Assembly (NCBI RefSeq): GCF_030644365.1
Contig: NZ_CP130058.1
Location: 1,054,001 to 1,118,000 of the forward strand
DNA: 64,000 nucleotides
Source: Schaalia sp. HMT-172
GTDB lineage: Bacteria; Actinomycetota; Actinomycetes; Actinomycetales; Actinomycetaceae
Direction: 5' to 3'
This document shows positions 33,959 through 41,795 of the stretch, one piece after another. Position 1 is the first letter of the stretch. Each line of letters begins with the position of its first letter. Position numbers and translations under genes: made by a program. The notes below the pieces were generated by a model. It did not search any database and was not told where the DNA came from. It saw only the letters and a list, made by a program, of their open reading frames with translations.

Positions 33959-34603
33959 TCAGATGTAGAGCGCCGGCTCGTCGAAGAAATAGTTCGGATC
34001 GACGATCAGATCGCGGTCGCGCGTGTCCTTCTCCGGCTTGGGCAGCAGGCGCGCGGGCACGCCGATCGCCACGTTGCCGCACGGCACGTCCTTGACCACG
34101 ACGGCGTTCGCGCCGATCTTGACACCCGCGCCCACGGTGATGGGGCCCAGGACCTTCGCGCCCGCGCCAATCATGACGTGATCGCCGACGGTTGGGTGGC
34201 GCTTGCCCGGCGTCATCGCGACGCCTCCCAGGGTGACACCGTGGAAGATGACGACGTCGTTGCCGACCTCGGCGGTCTGGCCGATGACGACGCCCGTCGC
34301 GTGGTCGATGAAGACGCGCCGCCCGATGGTGGCCTCGGGATGAATGTCCACGCCGGTAACGGCGCGGGCCATGGAGGAGAGAACGCGCGCGGGAGTGTGG
34401 GCGCCGTGGGACCACAGCGCGTGGGAGACGCGGTGGGTCCACAGGGCGTGCACGCCCGGGTATGTCAGGGCGATCTCCAGGGCGGAAGTGGCTGCGGGGT
34501 CGCGGCGCTGCGCCGTCACGAGGTCCTCGCGGAAGAGCCCGAGCGCCTTGGTGGGCAGGGCGCGCGACAGGGTCTTCGACAGGGCGCGTACGGTGAGCTT
34601 CAC
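33959..34603 (-). CDS. cysE: Serine O-acetyltransferase
   Basis: 214 residues. Makes O-acetylserine for cysteine synthesis. After a helical N-terminal region ([20 protein letters not shown]) come left-handed beta-helix hexapeptide repeats, including [42 protein letters not shown] and [15 protein letters not shown]. The start is a GTG with AGGAGGAACC directly upstream. The C-terminal end lacks the common ...I tail position only in part (it ends ALYI), so binding to CysK is possible. It is downstream of cysK on the same strand. Confidence 0.95.
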   Translation of the reverse strand: MKLTVRALSKTLSRALPTKALGLFREDLVTAQRRDPAATSALEIALTYPGVHALWTHRVSHALWSHGAHTPARVLSSMARAVTGVDIHPEATIGRRVFIDHATGVVIGQTAEVGNDVVIFHGVTLGGVAMTPGKRHPTVGDHVMIGAGAKVLGPITVGAGVKIGANAVVVKDVPCGNVAIGVPARLLPKPEKDTRDRDLIVDPNYFFDEPALYI

Positions 34604-34641
34604 GGTTCCTCCTGGATGGTTGACTCAGACGGAAACGCACA

Positions 34642-34672
34642 GGTGACCCCGGATATTCCATCCGGGGCCACC
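34642..34672 (-). terminator. Hairpin between cysK and cysE
   Basis: GGTGACCCCGGAT pairs with ATCCGGGGCCACC with one mismatch. On the minus strand no clean U-tract follows, so it may attenuate cysE expression relative to cysK rather than end transcription. Confidence 0.45.
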
Positions 34673-34694
34673 TTAGCGCGTCAAGCGGGGAAGA

Positions 34695-35627
34695 TCAGTC
34701 CTCGAGGCCCGCGAACAGCGCGGTCGAGAGGTAACGCTCACCCGTGTCGGGCAGCAGCGTGACAATCTTCTTGCCGGCAAGCTCGGGGCGGGCCGCGACG
34801 ACCGCGGCGCCCGCCAAAGCGGCGCCCGACGAGATGCCCACGAGGAGGCCCTCCTCGGCGGCGGCGCGGCGCGCGAACTCGAGCGCGGTGGCGGTCTCGA
34901 CGGACACGACCTCGTCGACGACGTCGGCGTCGAAGGTGTCGGGCACGAAGTTAGGCATCAGGCCCTGAATGCCGTGCGGGCCGGGCGTGCCGCCGGTGAG
35001 CAGCGGGGACTCGGCGGGCTGCACGGCGACGATGCGCACGTTCGGGTTCTTGTCCTTCAGGACGCGCGCGACGCCCGAGATGGTGCCGCCCGTGCCCACG
35101 CCGGCGACGAACACGTCAACCTGGCCGTCGGTGTCCGCCCAGATCTCCTCACCGGTGTGCGCGATGTGCGCGGCGGGGTTCGCGGGGTTCGTGAACTGGG
35201 AGGCGATGATCGCTCCGGGGCGCTCGGCCGCGATGCGCTCAGCCTCGGCGACGGCGGCGGAGACGCCGCCCTTCGGGTCGGTGAGGACCAGCTCGGCGCC
35301 GAAGGCGCGCACGATCGCGCGGCGCTCGACGGACATCGAGGCGGGCATGACGATGACGACCTTGTAGCCGCGCGCGGCGCCCACCATCGACAGGGCGATG
35401 CCCGTGTTGCCGGAGGTGGCCTCGACGATCGTGCCGCCGGGGGCCAGGGCGCCCGAGGCCTCGGCCGCGTCGATGATCGAGCGGGCGATGCGATCCTTCA
35501 CAGACGAAGCCGGGTTGAAGGCCTCGACCTTCGCGACGACGTCCACGCCGTCACCGGCGACGTGGTTAATGCGGACGAGGGGGGTGCCGCCGATCAGGTC
35601 GGCGACGGTGGAGGCGATACGTGCCAT
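34695..35627 (-). CDS. cysK: Cysteine synthase (O-acetylserine sulfhydrylase)
   Basis: 310 residues from ATG 35627 (GGAAGGACCCCTC before it). PLP enzyme combining O-acetylserine with sulfide. The PLP Lys is in NPASSVKDRIA, the substrate loop is EATSGNTGIAL, and the phosphate-binding loop is VGTGGTISGVARVLK. A start five codons earlier is possible but has no ribosome site. It forms a two-gene cysteine unit with cysE. Confidence 0.96.
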   Translation of the reverse strand: MARIASTVADLIGGTPLVRINHVAGDGVDVVAKVEAFNPASSVKDRIARSIIDAAEASGALAPGGTIVEATSGNTGIALSMVGAARGYKVVIVMPASMSVERRAIVRAFGAELVLTDPKGGVSAAVAEAERIAAERPGAIIASQFTNPANPAAHIAHTGEEIWADTDGQVDVFVAGVGTGGTISGVARVLKDKNPNVRIVAVQPAESPLLTGGTPGPHGIQGLMPNFVPDTFDADVVDEVVSVETATALEFARRAAAEEGLLVGISSGAALAGAAVVAARPELAGKKIVTLLPDTGERYLSTALFAGLED

Positions 35628-35663
35628 GAGGGGTCCTTCCAAGAAAGTGGTACCCCCGAATTG

Positions 35664-36320
35664 TTATCCCCCGCTCGGAGCCTCGTCTAGTTCAACCCGG
35701 CGCGTTTCCACGTATCGAAACTTTGCAACACCCGACGAGGCCTGGGCCAGGCACGCGTCGAAGGAGTCCCGCTGCGCCGGATCAATCCCGATCGTGAGCG
35801 TCACCTCCGCGGCCCACTGCGTGTCGAGGATCGTGGCGCCACGCGCGCGCAGCTCAGACTCGATGCGGCCTGCGTCAGCCGGGCTCAAACGGGTCGAAAG
35901 GACGTCGCGTCCGACCAGGAAGGCGATCGGGGCGCGGCGGGCGGCCTCGGACACGGACGTCGAATAAGCGCGCACGAGGCCGCCCCCGCCCAGGAGGATG
36001 CCACCAAAATAGCGGGTGACCACGGCGGTTGCGTTCCACGTGTCGGAGGCGCGCAGAGCCTCCAGCATCGGGGTACCTGCCGTTCCCGAGGGCTCCCCGT
36101 CGTCGGAGGAATGCTGGAGGGGGGCCGCGTCGGGCGGGTCGATAAGATAGGCGGAGCAGTTGTGGCGCGCCTGCGGGTGCTCCGACTTGACCGCGTCGAT
36201 GAGCGCGCGGGCCTCTTCGGGCGTATCCGTCCTGGCCAGCGTCGTGATGAAGCGGGAGCGCTTAATCTCGATCTCATGCGTGAGGAGCGTGCCGGCGGCG
36301 AGAGTGCGAAGAACGGACAT
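35664..36320 (-). CDS. YigZ/IMPACT family protein
   Basis: 218 residues. N-terminal UPF0029 domain with EIKRSRFITTLARTDTPEEA, HPQARHNCSAYLI and the hallmark DDGEPSGTAGTPMLEAL, followed by TRYFGGILLGGGGLVRAYS. The C-terminal DUF1949-like region is present (residues ~140-215). The family is linked in eukaryotes to translational control through GCN1 binding; the bacterial role is unsettled. It lies upstream of cysK on the same strand with a 36-bp gap. Confidence 0.92.
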   Translation of the reverse strand: MSVLRTLAAGTLLTHEIEIKRSRFITTLARTDTPEEARALIDAVKSEHPQARHNCSAYLIDPPDAAPLQHSSDDGEPSGTAGTPMLEALRASDTWNATAVVTRYFGGILLGGGGLVRAYSTSVSEAARRAPIAFLVGRDVLSTRLSPADAGRIESELRARGATILDTQWAAEVTLTIGIDPAQRDSFDACLAQASSGVAKFRYVETRRVELDEAPSGG

Positions 36321-36495
36321 GAGCCCAGTCTAGGCGAGCTGGCGCCCCTCGGTCTGTAACCAGGATCGCAGGCGTACCCGCCCGCGCGATATGCCACATG
36401 CTCGGGGTCCGTGGTAGTCTAGTCGGGTTGTCGCCGTGCGCCCGCGTGGCGCACCGATCAGAATAGTCGTCGAGAAAGAAGAGGAGCGGTAAGAC

Positions 36496-36666
36496 ATGGC
36501 AGTTCCCAAGCGTAAGATGTCCCGTGCGAACACCCGCACCCGCCGGTCTACCTGGAAGGCTGATCTTACCGAGCTGAACACCGTCAAGGTCGCCGGCCGT
36601 GAGATCCGCGTGCCCCGCCGCCTGGCCAAGGCATACAAGAACGGCCTCCTGGACGTCGAGGGCTGA
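36496..36666 (+). CDS. rpmF: 50S ribosomal protein L32, Cys-free form
   Basis: 56 residues beginning [20 protein letters not shown], preceded by AGAGGAGCGGTAAGAC. The zinc-binding Cys pairs of standard L32 are absent; instead it has [20 protein letters not shown], as in zinc-independent actinobacterial paralogues such as mycobacterial forms. In some bacteria such paralogues are zinc-controlled, but no Zur-like site is obvious here and a second L32 gene cannot be checked. A strong terminator follows. Confidence 0.93.
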   Translation: MAVPKRKMSRANTRTRRSTWKADLTELNTVKVAGREIRVPRRLAKAYKNGLLDVEG

Positions 36667-36683
36667 CCTCGCATCCGCGCACG

Positions 36684-36710
36684 GGCCCGGGACAGTTGTC
36701 CCGGGCCTTT
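36684..36710 (+). terminator. Terminator after rpmF
   Basis: GGCCCGGGAC-AGTT-GTCCCGGGCC, a perfect 10-bp stem, followed by TTT. Confidence 0.85.
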
Positions 36711-36781
36711 GTCATGCCCACGATCCGCTACCGTGCACCCCGTCGTGAGCGTTCGAGCCTCACACCGAGCAAGGAAGACAT

Positions 36782-38053
36782 ATGAACCTGACGACCGCGA
36801 TCCTCACCGCGAGCGGGGGAGCGAGCCACGGCCTCGTCGCCGCCTCCTCCACCACCGACACGGAGGGCTCCATCATCTCCCTCTTCATCATCGCCGCCGC
36901 GGCAGCCGTTGCGCCCCTGCTCTCGTCGCTCACCCACAAGCGCGTGCCTGACGTCGTCTGGCTCCTCATCCTCGGCGTCATCGTCGGCCCGAACGGCCTG
37001 GGATTGGCGGCCTCAACCGAGCCGATTGCCGTATTCCGCGAGGTCGGCATGGGCATGCTCTTCCTCATCGCAGGAACCGAGATCGACGTGGAGGAAGTGC
37101 ACGGCCGGGCGGGCAGGCGCTCGCTGCTCACGTGGCTGGCATGCTTTGGAATCGGGCTGGCCGTGTCCTGGGCGGCGGTGGCCGCGTCGGGCACGACCGG
37201 GGTCGCCGCCGCGACATACATCGCGCTTGCGATCGCGCTGACTTCGACGGCGCTCGGCACCCTGCTTCCCATCCTCATGGAAGCCGGCGTCATGGGGACG
37301 ACGATCGGCAAGGCCGTCCTCGTGCACGGGGCCGTCGGCGAGCTCGCTCCCATCATCGCTATGTCGCTGCTGCTGTCCGCCCGCAGCCCGTGGGCCTCGG
37401 CGATTATTCTGCTCGTTTTCGCGGTAGCGTCGGTCGTCGCCGTCGCCATTCCGACGCGATTTATCCTCAAACACCCGGCGATCGGTCGGACGATCCTGCA
37501 CGGGGCGCAGACGTCCCAAAAGACGCTCATGCGTGTCGTTATGGTCGTGCTCACCGGCCTGATGGCGCTGTCCGCCGTCATGGAGCTGGACATGGTGCTC
37601 GGCGCCTTCGCGGCCGGCATCATCGTGCGCGCACTGGCGCCCGGCAACTTCACGATGGTCGAGGGCGAGCTGCGTACCCTCGGCTTCTCCTTCCTGATCC
37701 CGTTGTTCTTCGTCACCTCGGGCATGAACGTCTCGCTGAGCGCGGTCGCGGGCTACCCGTTCCTGCTCGTCGCCTTCGTCGGCGCGATCCTCGTGGTGCG
37801 CGGCGCGCCCATCGTCCTCATGGAACACTTCCACGGCTCGATCGAACGCGTCGGCTGGACGGACGCGACGCGCATCGGCCTGTACGGCGCGACTGGCCTG
37901 CCCATCATCGTCGCCGTCACCGGACTGGGCGTCTCGACGGGCGTCCTGCCCGCGTGGCTGGCATCCCTGCTCGTCGTCGCCGGCGCGATGTCGGTGCTGG
38001 TCTTCCCGCTCGTCGCTTTCCTGATGGGCCGCGCCGTTGGAAAGCACGCCTAA
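36782..38053 (+). CDS. Cation/proton antiporter, CPA2-like
   Basis: 423 residues with about 12-13 hydrophobic helices; matches the Na+/H+ exchanger domain of monovalent cation:proton antiporters. Recognisable parts are VVWLLILGVIVGPNGLGL near the N-terminus, MLFLIAGTEIDVEEV (helix 3), TALGTLLPILMEAG and MELDMVLGAFAAGIIVRALA (helix 5/6 region with acidic residue). There is no C-terminal RCK/TrkA-N nucleotide-binding domain, unlike KefB/C. Ion specificity (Na+ or K+) is unknown. It lies alone between rpmF and tRNA-Arg. Confidence 0.9.
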   Translation: MNLTTAILTASGGASHGLVAASSTTDTEGSIISLFIIAAAAAVAPLLSSLTHKRVPDVVWLLILGVIVGPNGLGLAASTEPIAVFREVGMGMLFLIAGTEIDVEEVHGRAGRRSLLTWLACFGIGLAVSWAAVAASGTTGVAAATYIALAIALTSTALGTLLPILMEAGVMGTTIGKAVLVHGAVGELAPIIAMSLLLSARSPWASAIILLVFAVASVVAVAIPTRFILKHPAIGRTILHGAQTSQKTLMRVVMVVLTGLMALSAVMELDMVLGAFAAGIIVRALAPGNFTMVEGELRTLGFSFLIPLFFVTSGMNVSLSAVAGYPFLLVAFVGAILVVRGAPIVLMEHFHGSIERVGWTDATRIGLYGATGLPIIVAVTGLGVSTGVLPAWLASLLVVAGAMSVLVFPLVAFLMGRAVGKHA

Positions 38054-38089
38054 GGTCCGCTAGTCTTACAAGCGGCGCACCCGCGCCAT

Positions 38090-38165
38090 GCCTCCGTAGC
38101 TCAATGGATAGAGCAAGGGCCTTCTAATCCCGAGGTTGCAGGTTCGAGTCCTGTCGGAGGCGCCA
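38090..38165 (+). tRNA. tRNA-Arg (anticodon UCU)
   Basis: Acceptor arms GCCTCCG / CGGAGGC, D-arm GCTC...GAGC, T-arm GCAGG-TTCGAGT-CCTGT and an encoded CCA. The loop CTTCTAA gives anticodon TCT. The anticodon stem AGGGC/TCCCG has only three Watson-Crick pairs, with A-G and C-U at its ends, which is unusual. Confidence 0.9.
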
Positions 38166-38223
38166 GCTTGTGATGCGGGTGCTCGCCACGAATCGTCGTT
38201 GTTGGTCGTTATGCGGCCGCCCG

Positions 38224-38285
38224 AACCGGGGAAGCGTGGCATAATGGGGGGAGCCGAACAGTTGCAGCTGTTCGACGCCCCGGTT
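38224..38285. repeat. Nested hairpins downstream of the 47-residue peptide gene
   Basis: Outer arms AACCGGGG / CCCCGGTT enclose an inner hairpin CGAACAG-TTGCAG-CTGTTCG. Positioned just past the stop of the minus-strand peptide gene, it could form its 3' structure or terminator, though no U-run is clear. Confidence 0.45.
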
Positions 38286-38297
38286 TCCGGGATGGTC

Positions 38298-38441
38298 TTA
38301 GCTACCCATCAGGGTGCTCAGCAGGAATGCAATTGCCCAGATCAGCTGCGGCAGTGTCGTGATCACTGCTACGGCGATCTGGGCTTTCTGCTTCCTGTCA
38401 AGGCCTCGCCGCCGTCGAGGCTGACGATGGTCTTTAGCCAT
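38298..38441 (-). CDS. 47-residue cationic single-helix peptide
   Basis: ATG 38441 is preceded on the minus strand by GAGAGGAGGTGACTGGGCA, an almost perfect Shine-Dalgarno sequence at good spacing. The product starts [20 protein letters not shown] and ends with a hydrophobic helix (QIAVAVITTLPQLIWAIAFL, then LSTLMGS). Positively charged N-terminus plus one helix resembles small membrane peptides, including some type I toxins, but also unrelated small proteins. It is in the accessory patch between tRNA-Arg and an IS256 element. Too short for most gene finders; function unknown. Confidence 0.6.
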   Translation of the reverse strand: MAKDHRQPRRRRGLDRKQKAQIAVAVITTLPQLIWAIAFLLSTLMGS

Positions 38442-38944
38442 TGCCCAGTCACCTCCTCTCAACGCAACCGCTCCCCAGCAGGAATACAGGTGTCCCGGGG
38501 TGGCGCCGTGGAGGCATCCCTATCGTCCCACTGGGCACAGTCATTTCCGGTGGAGATGTGAGGTCGCGCGATAGAGACATATGCGTGCAACGGGGATAGT
38601 GCACACAACGATGGTGACTGCTATTCGACTACGTCAATCGACGCTGTCCGAGCGCATGAGGGGCGCATCGTGTTGCTGAGGCAGCGAGTCGCCGTTGTGA
38701 CGGATGTGCTTGGCGGGGCTGACTTGCGCATGCGGATAGGTTATGACGATGTGGATAGGTTAATAAGCTATCCGGATGCGAATAACCTATCCGGATGCTC
38801 ATAACCTATCCGTGAATGTGCTGAACGAAGTGTTCGGCGGGGTACAGACAGAACTCAGGGCTGGAACCCGTGCAGATCTGCGCGTGGGGAATGCAACGCG
38901 ACCCGCGAGGTACGGATAGGGGGTGAGACTGCGGCGCCGGAGCC
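38442..38944. other. Non-coding stretch between the small peptide gene and the IS element
   Basis: About 500 bp with no gene I can support. The main feature is the clustered 11-bp motif at 38733-38812. A 47-codon frame from 38776 to 38919 overlaps that cluster and has no ribosome site. Confidence 0.5.
38733..38812. repeat. Cluster of five GGATAGGTTAT-type motifs in both orientations
   Basis: Two direct copies start at 38733 (CGGATAGGTTAT) and 38753 (GGATAGGTTAAT). Three reverse copies start at 38763 (ATAAGCTATCCGGATGC), 38782 (ATAACCTATCCGGATGC) and 38801 (ATAACCTATCCG). Successive copies are 19-20 bp apart within each orientation, close to two helical turns. This looks like a set of binding sites or iteron-like repeats. 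Confidence 0.65.
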
Positions 38945-40364
38945 TGTCAATTTTTCTGTGTATGGGGGTTAGAGGTAGGGGGTGATTCGGTCGGGGTAGG
39001 CGGTGGTGAGTTGGGCGAGGGCTTGTTTCCAGTTGGTGGTGGTGTGTCCTTCGATGAGGCGGGTGTGTCCTGTTCGTTTGTTGGGGGGTTTGCCAGCGTC
39101 TGCGAGGCGCTGGGCGGCTCGTTTGTCTTCGATGTCGCAGATGGCGAGCCACAAGAGTTTGACGGCGGCTTCTTCGCTGGGGAAATGCCCGCGGTTCTTG
39201 GTGATTTTGCGTAGCTGGTAGTTCAAGGACTCGATAGCGTTGGTGGTGTACACGACGCGGCGCAGCATGGGCGGGAACGCCAAGAACGGCGTGAAGCGCT
39301 GCCAGGCGCGCTGCCAGGTGGCAACCGTTTGGGGGTAGCGCGCTCCCAGGTCGCTGGCCGCGAAGTCCTCCAGCGCCCCTCGGGCGGTTTCCTCGTTGGG
39401 CGCGCTGTACACGGCCTTGAGAGCCGCGGCGACGCTCTTGCGGTCCTTGTAGGACACGAAACGCATGGAGGCGCGGATTAAGTGAACGACGCAGGTTTGG
39501 ACCATGGACTGGGGCCAGGTCGCTTCGATGGCTTCAGGCAGGCCAGTAAGTCCGTCGCAGCACACGATCAGGACATCGCGTAGGCCTCGGTTGGCCAGCT
39601 CGGCGCACACGTGGGCCCAAAAGGAGGCGCCTTCATCGGCTTGGACCCAGATGCCCAGCACATGCTTGACCCCCTCCATGTCCACTCCGACCGCCAGGTG
39701 AGCGGCCCGGTTCTCCACCCTGTGATCGCATCGGACTTTGATGCGGATCGCATCCAGGTAGATCACCGGGTAGAACGCTTCTAAGGGGCGGTGCTGCCAC
39801 TCCAAGACGGCCTCGCACACCGCGTCAGTGATCGTAGAAATCGTCCCAGCGCCCACCTCCACGCCCAGGGTGGAGGCCAGGTGATGGCGGATATCGCGTA
39901 CCGTCATCCCCCCGGCATACAAGCTGATAATCATCGAATCCAAACCATCAAGGCGCCGCTGTCCTTTACGCACCAGGCGCGGGGTGAACGAGCCCGCCCG
40001 GTCCCGGGGAACCTCGATCTCGAAGGCTCCCACCTCCGACATCACGGTCTTCTTCGTCGTGCCGTTCCTCGTGTTCGAGCGCGCCTGCCCACTGGCCTGG
40101 CCCTTCTCATACCCCAAGTGCTCGGTCAGCTCCGCGGCCAACCCGCGCTCCAACGCCTCCTTAAGCAACGCCGGCAACAAGCCCTCGCTACCCGTCATCT
40201 CCACCTCGCCAGCATCAAGACGCTCAAACAACGCATCCAACGCCCCCGAGCGACGAAGCTCCTCCACCGTCTCACGCCCACTAGCGCGAGCCACAACAAC
40301 ATCATCATCATTCATCATGCATCAATCCTTTCAAACAAAAGACGGATACACAGACAATTAAACA
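38945..40364 (-). mobile_element. IS256-family insertion sequence
   Basis: A ~1.42-kb element bounded by imperfect inverted repeats: left TGTCAATTTTTCTGTGTAT and right (read inward) TGTTTAATTGTCTGTGTAT, 15 of 19 identical. It contains one full-length transposase gene on the minus strand. No target-site duplication is obvious in the flanks; both flanks contain GGCGCCG but not at matching distance. The exact ends may be off by a few bases. Confidence 0.8.
38969..40318 (-). CDS. IS256-family (Mutator-type) transposase
   Basis: 449 residues, full length for the family. DDE residues are visible in PVIYLDAIRIKVR, DVLIVCCDGLTGLPEAI and TTNAIESLNYQLRK. VPRDRAGSFTPRLVRKGQRR and MIISLYAGGMTVRDIRHHL are typical of the Mutator superfamily. 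No internal stop or frameshift, so it could be active. It fills almost all of the element. Confidence 0.95.
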   Translation of the reverse strand: MMNDDDVVVARASGRETVEELRRSGALDALFERLDAGEVEMTGSEGLLPALLKEALERGLAAELTEHLGYEKGQASGQARSNTRNGTTKKTVMSEVGAFEIEVPRDRAGSFTPRLVRKGQRRLDGLDSMIISLYAGGMTVRDIRHHLASTLGVEVGAGTISTITDAVCEAVLEWQHRPLEAFYPVIYLDAIRIKVRCDHRVENRAAHLAVGVDMEGVKHVLGIWVQADEGASFWAHVCAELANRGLRDVLIVCCDGLTGLPEAIEATWPQSMVQTCVVHLIRASMRFVSYKDRKSVAAALKAVYSAPNEETARGALEDFAASDLGARYPQTVATWQRAWQRFTPFLAFPPMLRRVVYTTNAIESLNYQLRKITKNRGHFPSEEAAVKLLWLAICDIEDKRAAQRLADAGKPPNKRTGHTRLIEGHTTTNWKQALAQLTTAYPDRITPYL

Positions 40365-40566
40365 CGCCTCGGCGCCGAGCGCAGCTTGTCGGATGGACAC
40401 CAGAAAGCGGACAGGCCTGCGGCAATGTGAATTCTCGTGGGGCATCGACGACACGAAGTGCCCTTGAACCTCATCTCCGGCACGGATGTGAGACGGGCGC
40501 TGTCACAAACTCCCGTTACGTGGACCGCCCCTGCGTGACCTGCGTGAAGGTGGAGATACTGGGGTC
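40365..40566. other. Short gap between the IS element and the metF leader
   Basis: About 200 bp without a gene. The last part holds GATACT (40555-40560), a possible -10 box six bases upstream of the candidate leader peptide ATG. Confidence 0.4.
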
Positions 40567-40632
40567 ATGAACGCACGAACGAACATCGCCCGTCGCATGT
40601 GCGGGTCCATTCGTGCCCGAATGTGCAGCTGA
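40567..40632 (+). CDS. Candidate 21-codon leader peptide upstream of metF
   Basis: ATG at 40567, TGA at 40630-40632. The peptide is Arg-rich and carries the repeated dipeptide Met-Cys (ARRMCGSIRARMC near its end). A -10-like GATACT lies just six bases upstream, so the message could be leaderless and start at this ATG. Cys- and Met-rich leader peptides controlling sulfur genes are known in Actinobacteria. It lies 72 bp before metF and precedes a hairpin that covers the metF ribosome site. Supported by position and composition only. Confidence 0.5.
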   Translation: MNARTNIARRMCGSIRARMCS

Positions 40633-40661
40633 CGCCGACGTCCACCATTCCCCAGGCTTCC

Positions 40662-40702
40662 ACCCGCCACCACACCGGCAGCCAACGCGCGCCCAGGCGG
40701 GT
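40662..40702 (+). promoter_or_regulatory. Hairpin sequestering the metF ribosome-binding region
   Basis: ACCCGCC (40662-40668) pairs with GGCGGGT (40696-40702), whose 3' arm carries the only G-rich sequence just before the metF GTG at 40705. Ribosome stalling on the upstream leader peptide could change this fold. Inference from sequence only. Confidence 0.45.
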
Positions 40703-40704
40703 CA

Positions 40705-41712
40705 GTGCCCCAACACGAGAGTCCCAACGTGCCCTTCTCTGACGACGACTACGCCTGTCCCTGCACCCACGATCACGAGCCCACGCTCCTGTCCTTCGAG
40801 GTCATGCCCCCGCGCAAGCCCTCCCTCGAGGCCCCCTTCTGGGACACGGTCGACCGTCTCCTCCAGGTCCGCCCCGACTTCATGTCCGTCACCTACGGCG
40901 CCGGCGGCAAGGACCGCCACAACGCCCGCTCAACGGTCCAGCGCCTCGTGCGCGACACGCCGATCCAGCCGATCGCGCACCTGACCTGCGTCGGTAACTC
41001 GACCTCAGAGGTCGTCTCCACCGTCTACGACTACCTCGACTCGGGCGTGCGCACCTTCCTCGCTCTGCGCGGTGACCCGCCCGTCGGGCAAGAAGACTGG
41101 ACCCCCGGACCCGGTGGCGTCGCCAGCGCTACGGAACTCATCCACCTCATTCGCACCGTCGAAAAGCGCCGCTGCGACGCCCACCCGGGCGAGGCCCTAC
41201 GCTCCGCCTTCAAGCCTCTGACGATCGCGGTCGCCGCATTCCCCGCCGGTAACCCCGCCGCCGGGACGACCCAGCAGCAGGAGGTCGAGCGCCTCCTCGT
41301 TAAGCAGGCAGCGGGCGCTTCCTTCGCGATCACACAGCTCTTCTGGGAGGCCGACGTCTACGCGTCCTTCGTCGAGCTAGCGCGCCGCGCCGGCGTCACC
41401 ATCCCGATCGTCCCGGGCCTGCTGCCCGCGACCGACCCGGCCCGCCTGCGCCGCGTCCAGGACCTGACCGGCATTGAGGTCCCCGAATACCTTCTGACGA
41501 CGCTGGCCGACTACCCCCACCAGGATGCGCGCGACGAGTTCGGCGCTGTCTTCGGCTCGCGCCTCGTCCACTCTGTCCTGGACGCGGGCGCCCCCGGCGT
41601 GCACCTCTACACCTTCAACAAGGCCAAGCCCGTCCTCGACATCCTTGCCCTCATGGGCGTGACGCCGGACCCGCAGTGGTCCCCGACCTCACACCCCTTC
41701 ACGCGCAACTGA
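40705..41712 (+). CDS. metF: Methylenetetrahydrofolate reductase
   Basis: 335 residues. Reduces 5,10-methylene-THF to 5-methyl-THF, the methyl donor for methionine synthesis by MetE downstream. Family motifs: LLSFEVMPPRKPSLE (with the catalytic Glu), PDFMSVTYGAGG, IAHLTCVGNS, TFLALRGDPP and ASFAITQLFWEADVY. The start used is GTG 40705; a later start is possible because the first ~25 residues (SDDDYACPCTHDHEP) are not conserved. It is followed by metE after 83 bp. Confidence 0.95.
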   Translation: MPQHESPNVPFSDDDYACPCTHDHEPTLLSFEVMPPRKPSLEAPFWDTVDRLLQVRPDFMSVTYGAGGKDRHNARSTVQRLVRDTPIQPIAHLTCVGNSTSEVVSTVYDYLDSGVRTFLALRGDPPVGQEDWTPGPGGVASATELIHLIRTVEKRRCDAHPGEALRSAFKPLTIAVAAFPAGNPAAGTTQQQEVERLLVKQAAGASFAITQLFWEADVYASFVELARRAGVTIPIVPGLLPATDPARLRRVQDLTGIEVPEYLLTTLADYPHQDARDEFGAVFGSRLVHSVLDAGAPGVHLYTFNKAKPVLDILALMGVTPDPQWSPTSHPFTRN

Positions 41713-41795
41713 GCGCACCCCTTCAATCCACCCCGCGGCCGGGTGCGGGCCACGCCCGCGTGCGCCGCACGAGTAGCACACCCAAGGAGAACACC

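Noticed and set aside
36420-36495. Zur box upstream of the Cys-free L32 gene
   Set aside because: No convincing palindrome matching known Zur operators was visible.
38136-38561. 141-codon frame starting inside tRNA-Arg
   Set aside because: Begins within the tRNA, has no ribosome site and is antisense to the better supported 47-residue peptide gene.
38166-40566. Integrated prophage or ICE at tRNA-Arg
   Set aside because: No integrase, no repeated tRNA 3' end and only one IS element; the patch is too small to call an integrated element.
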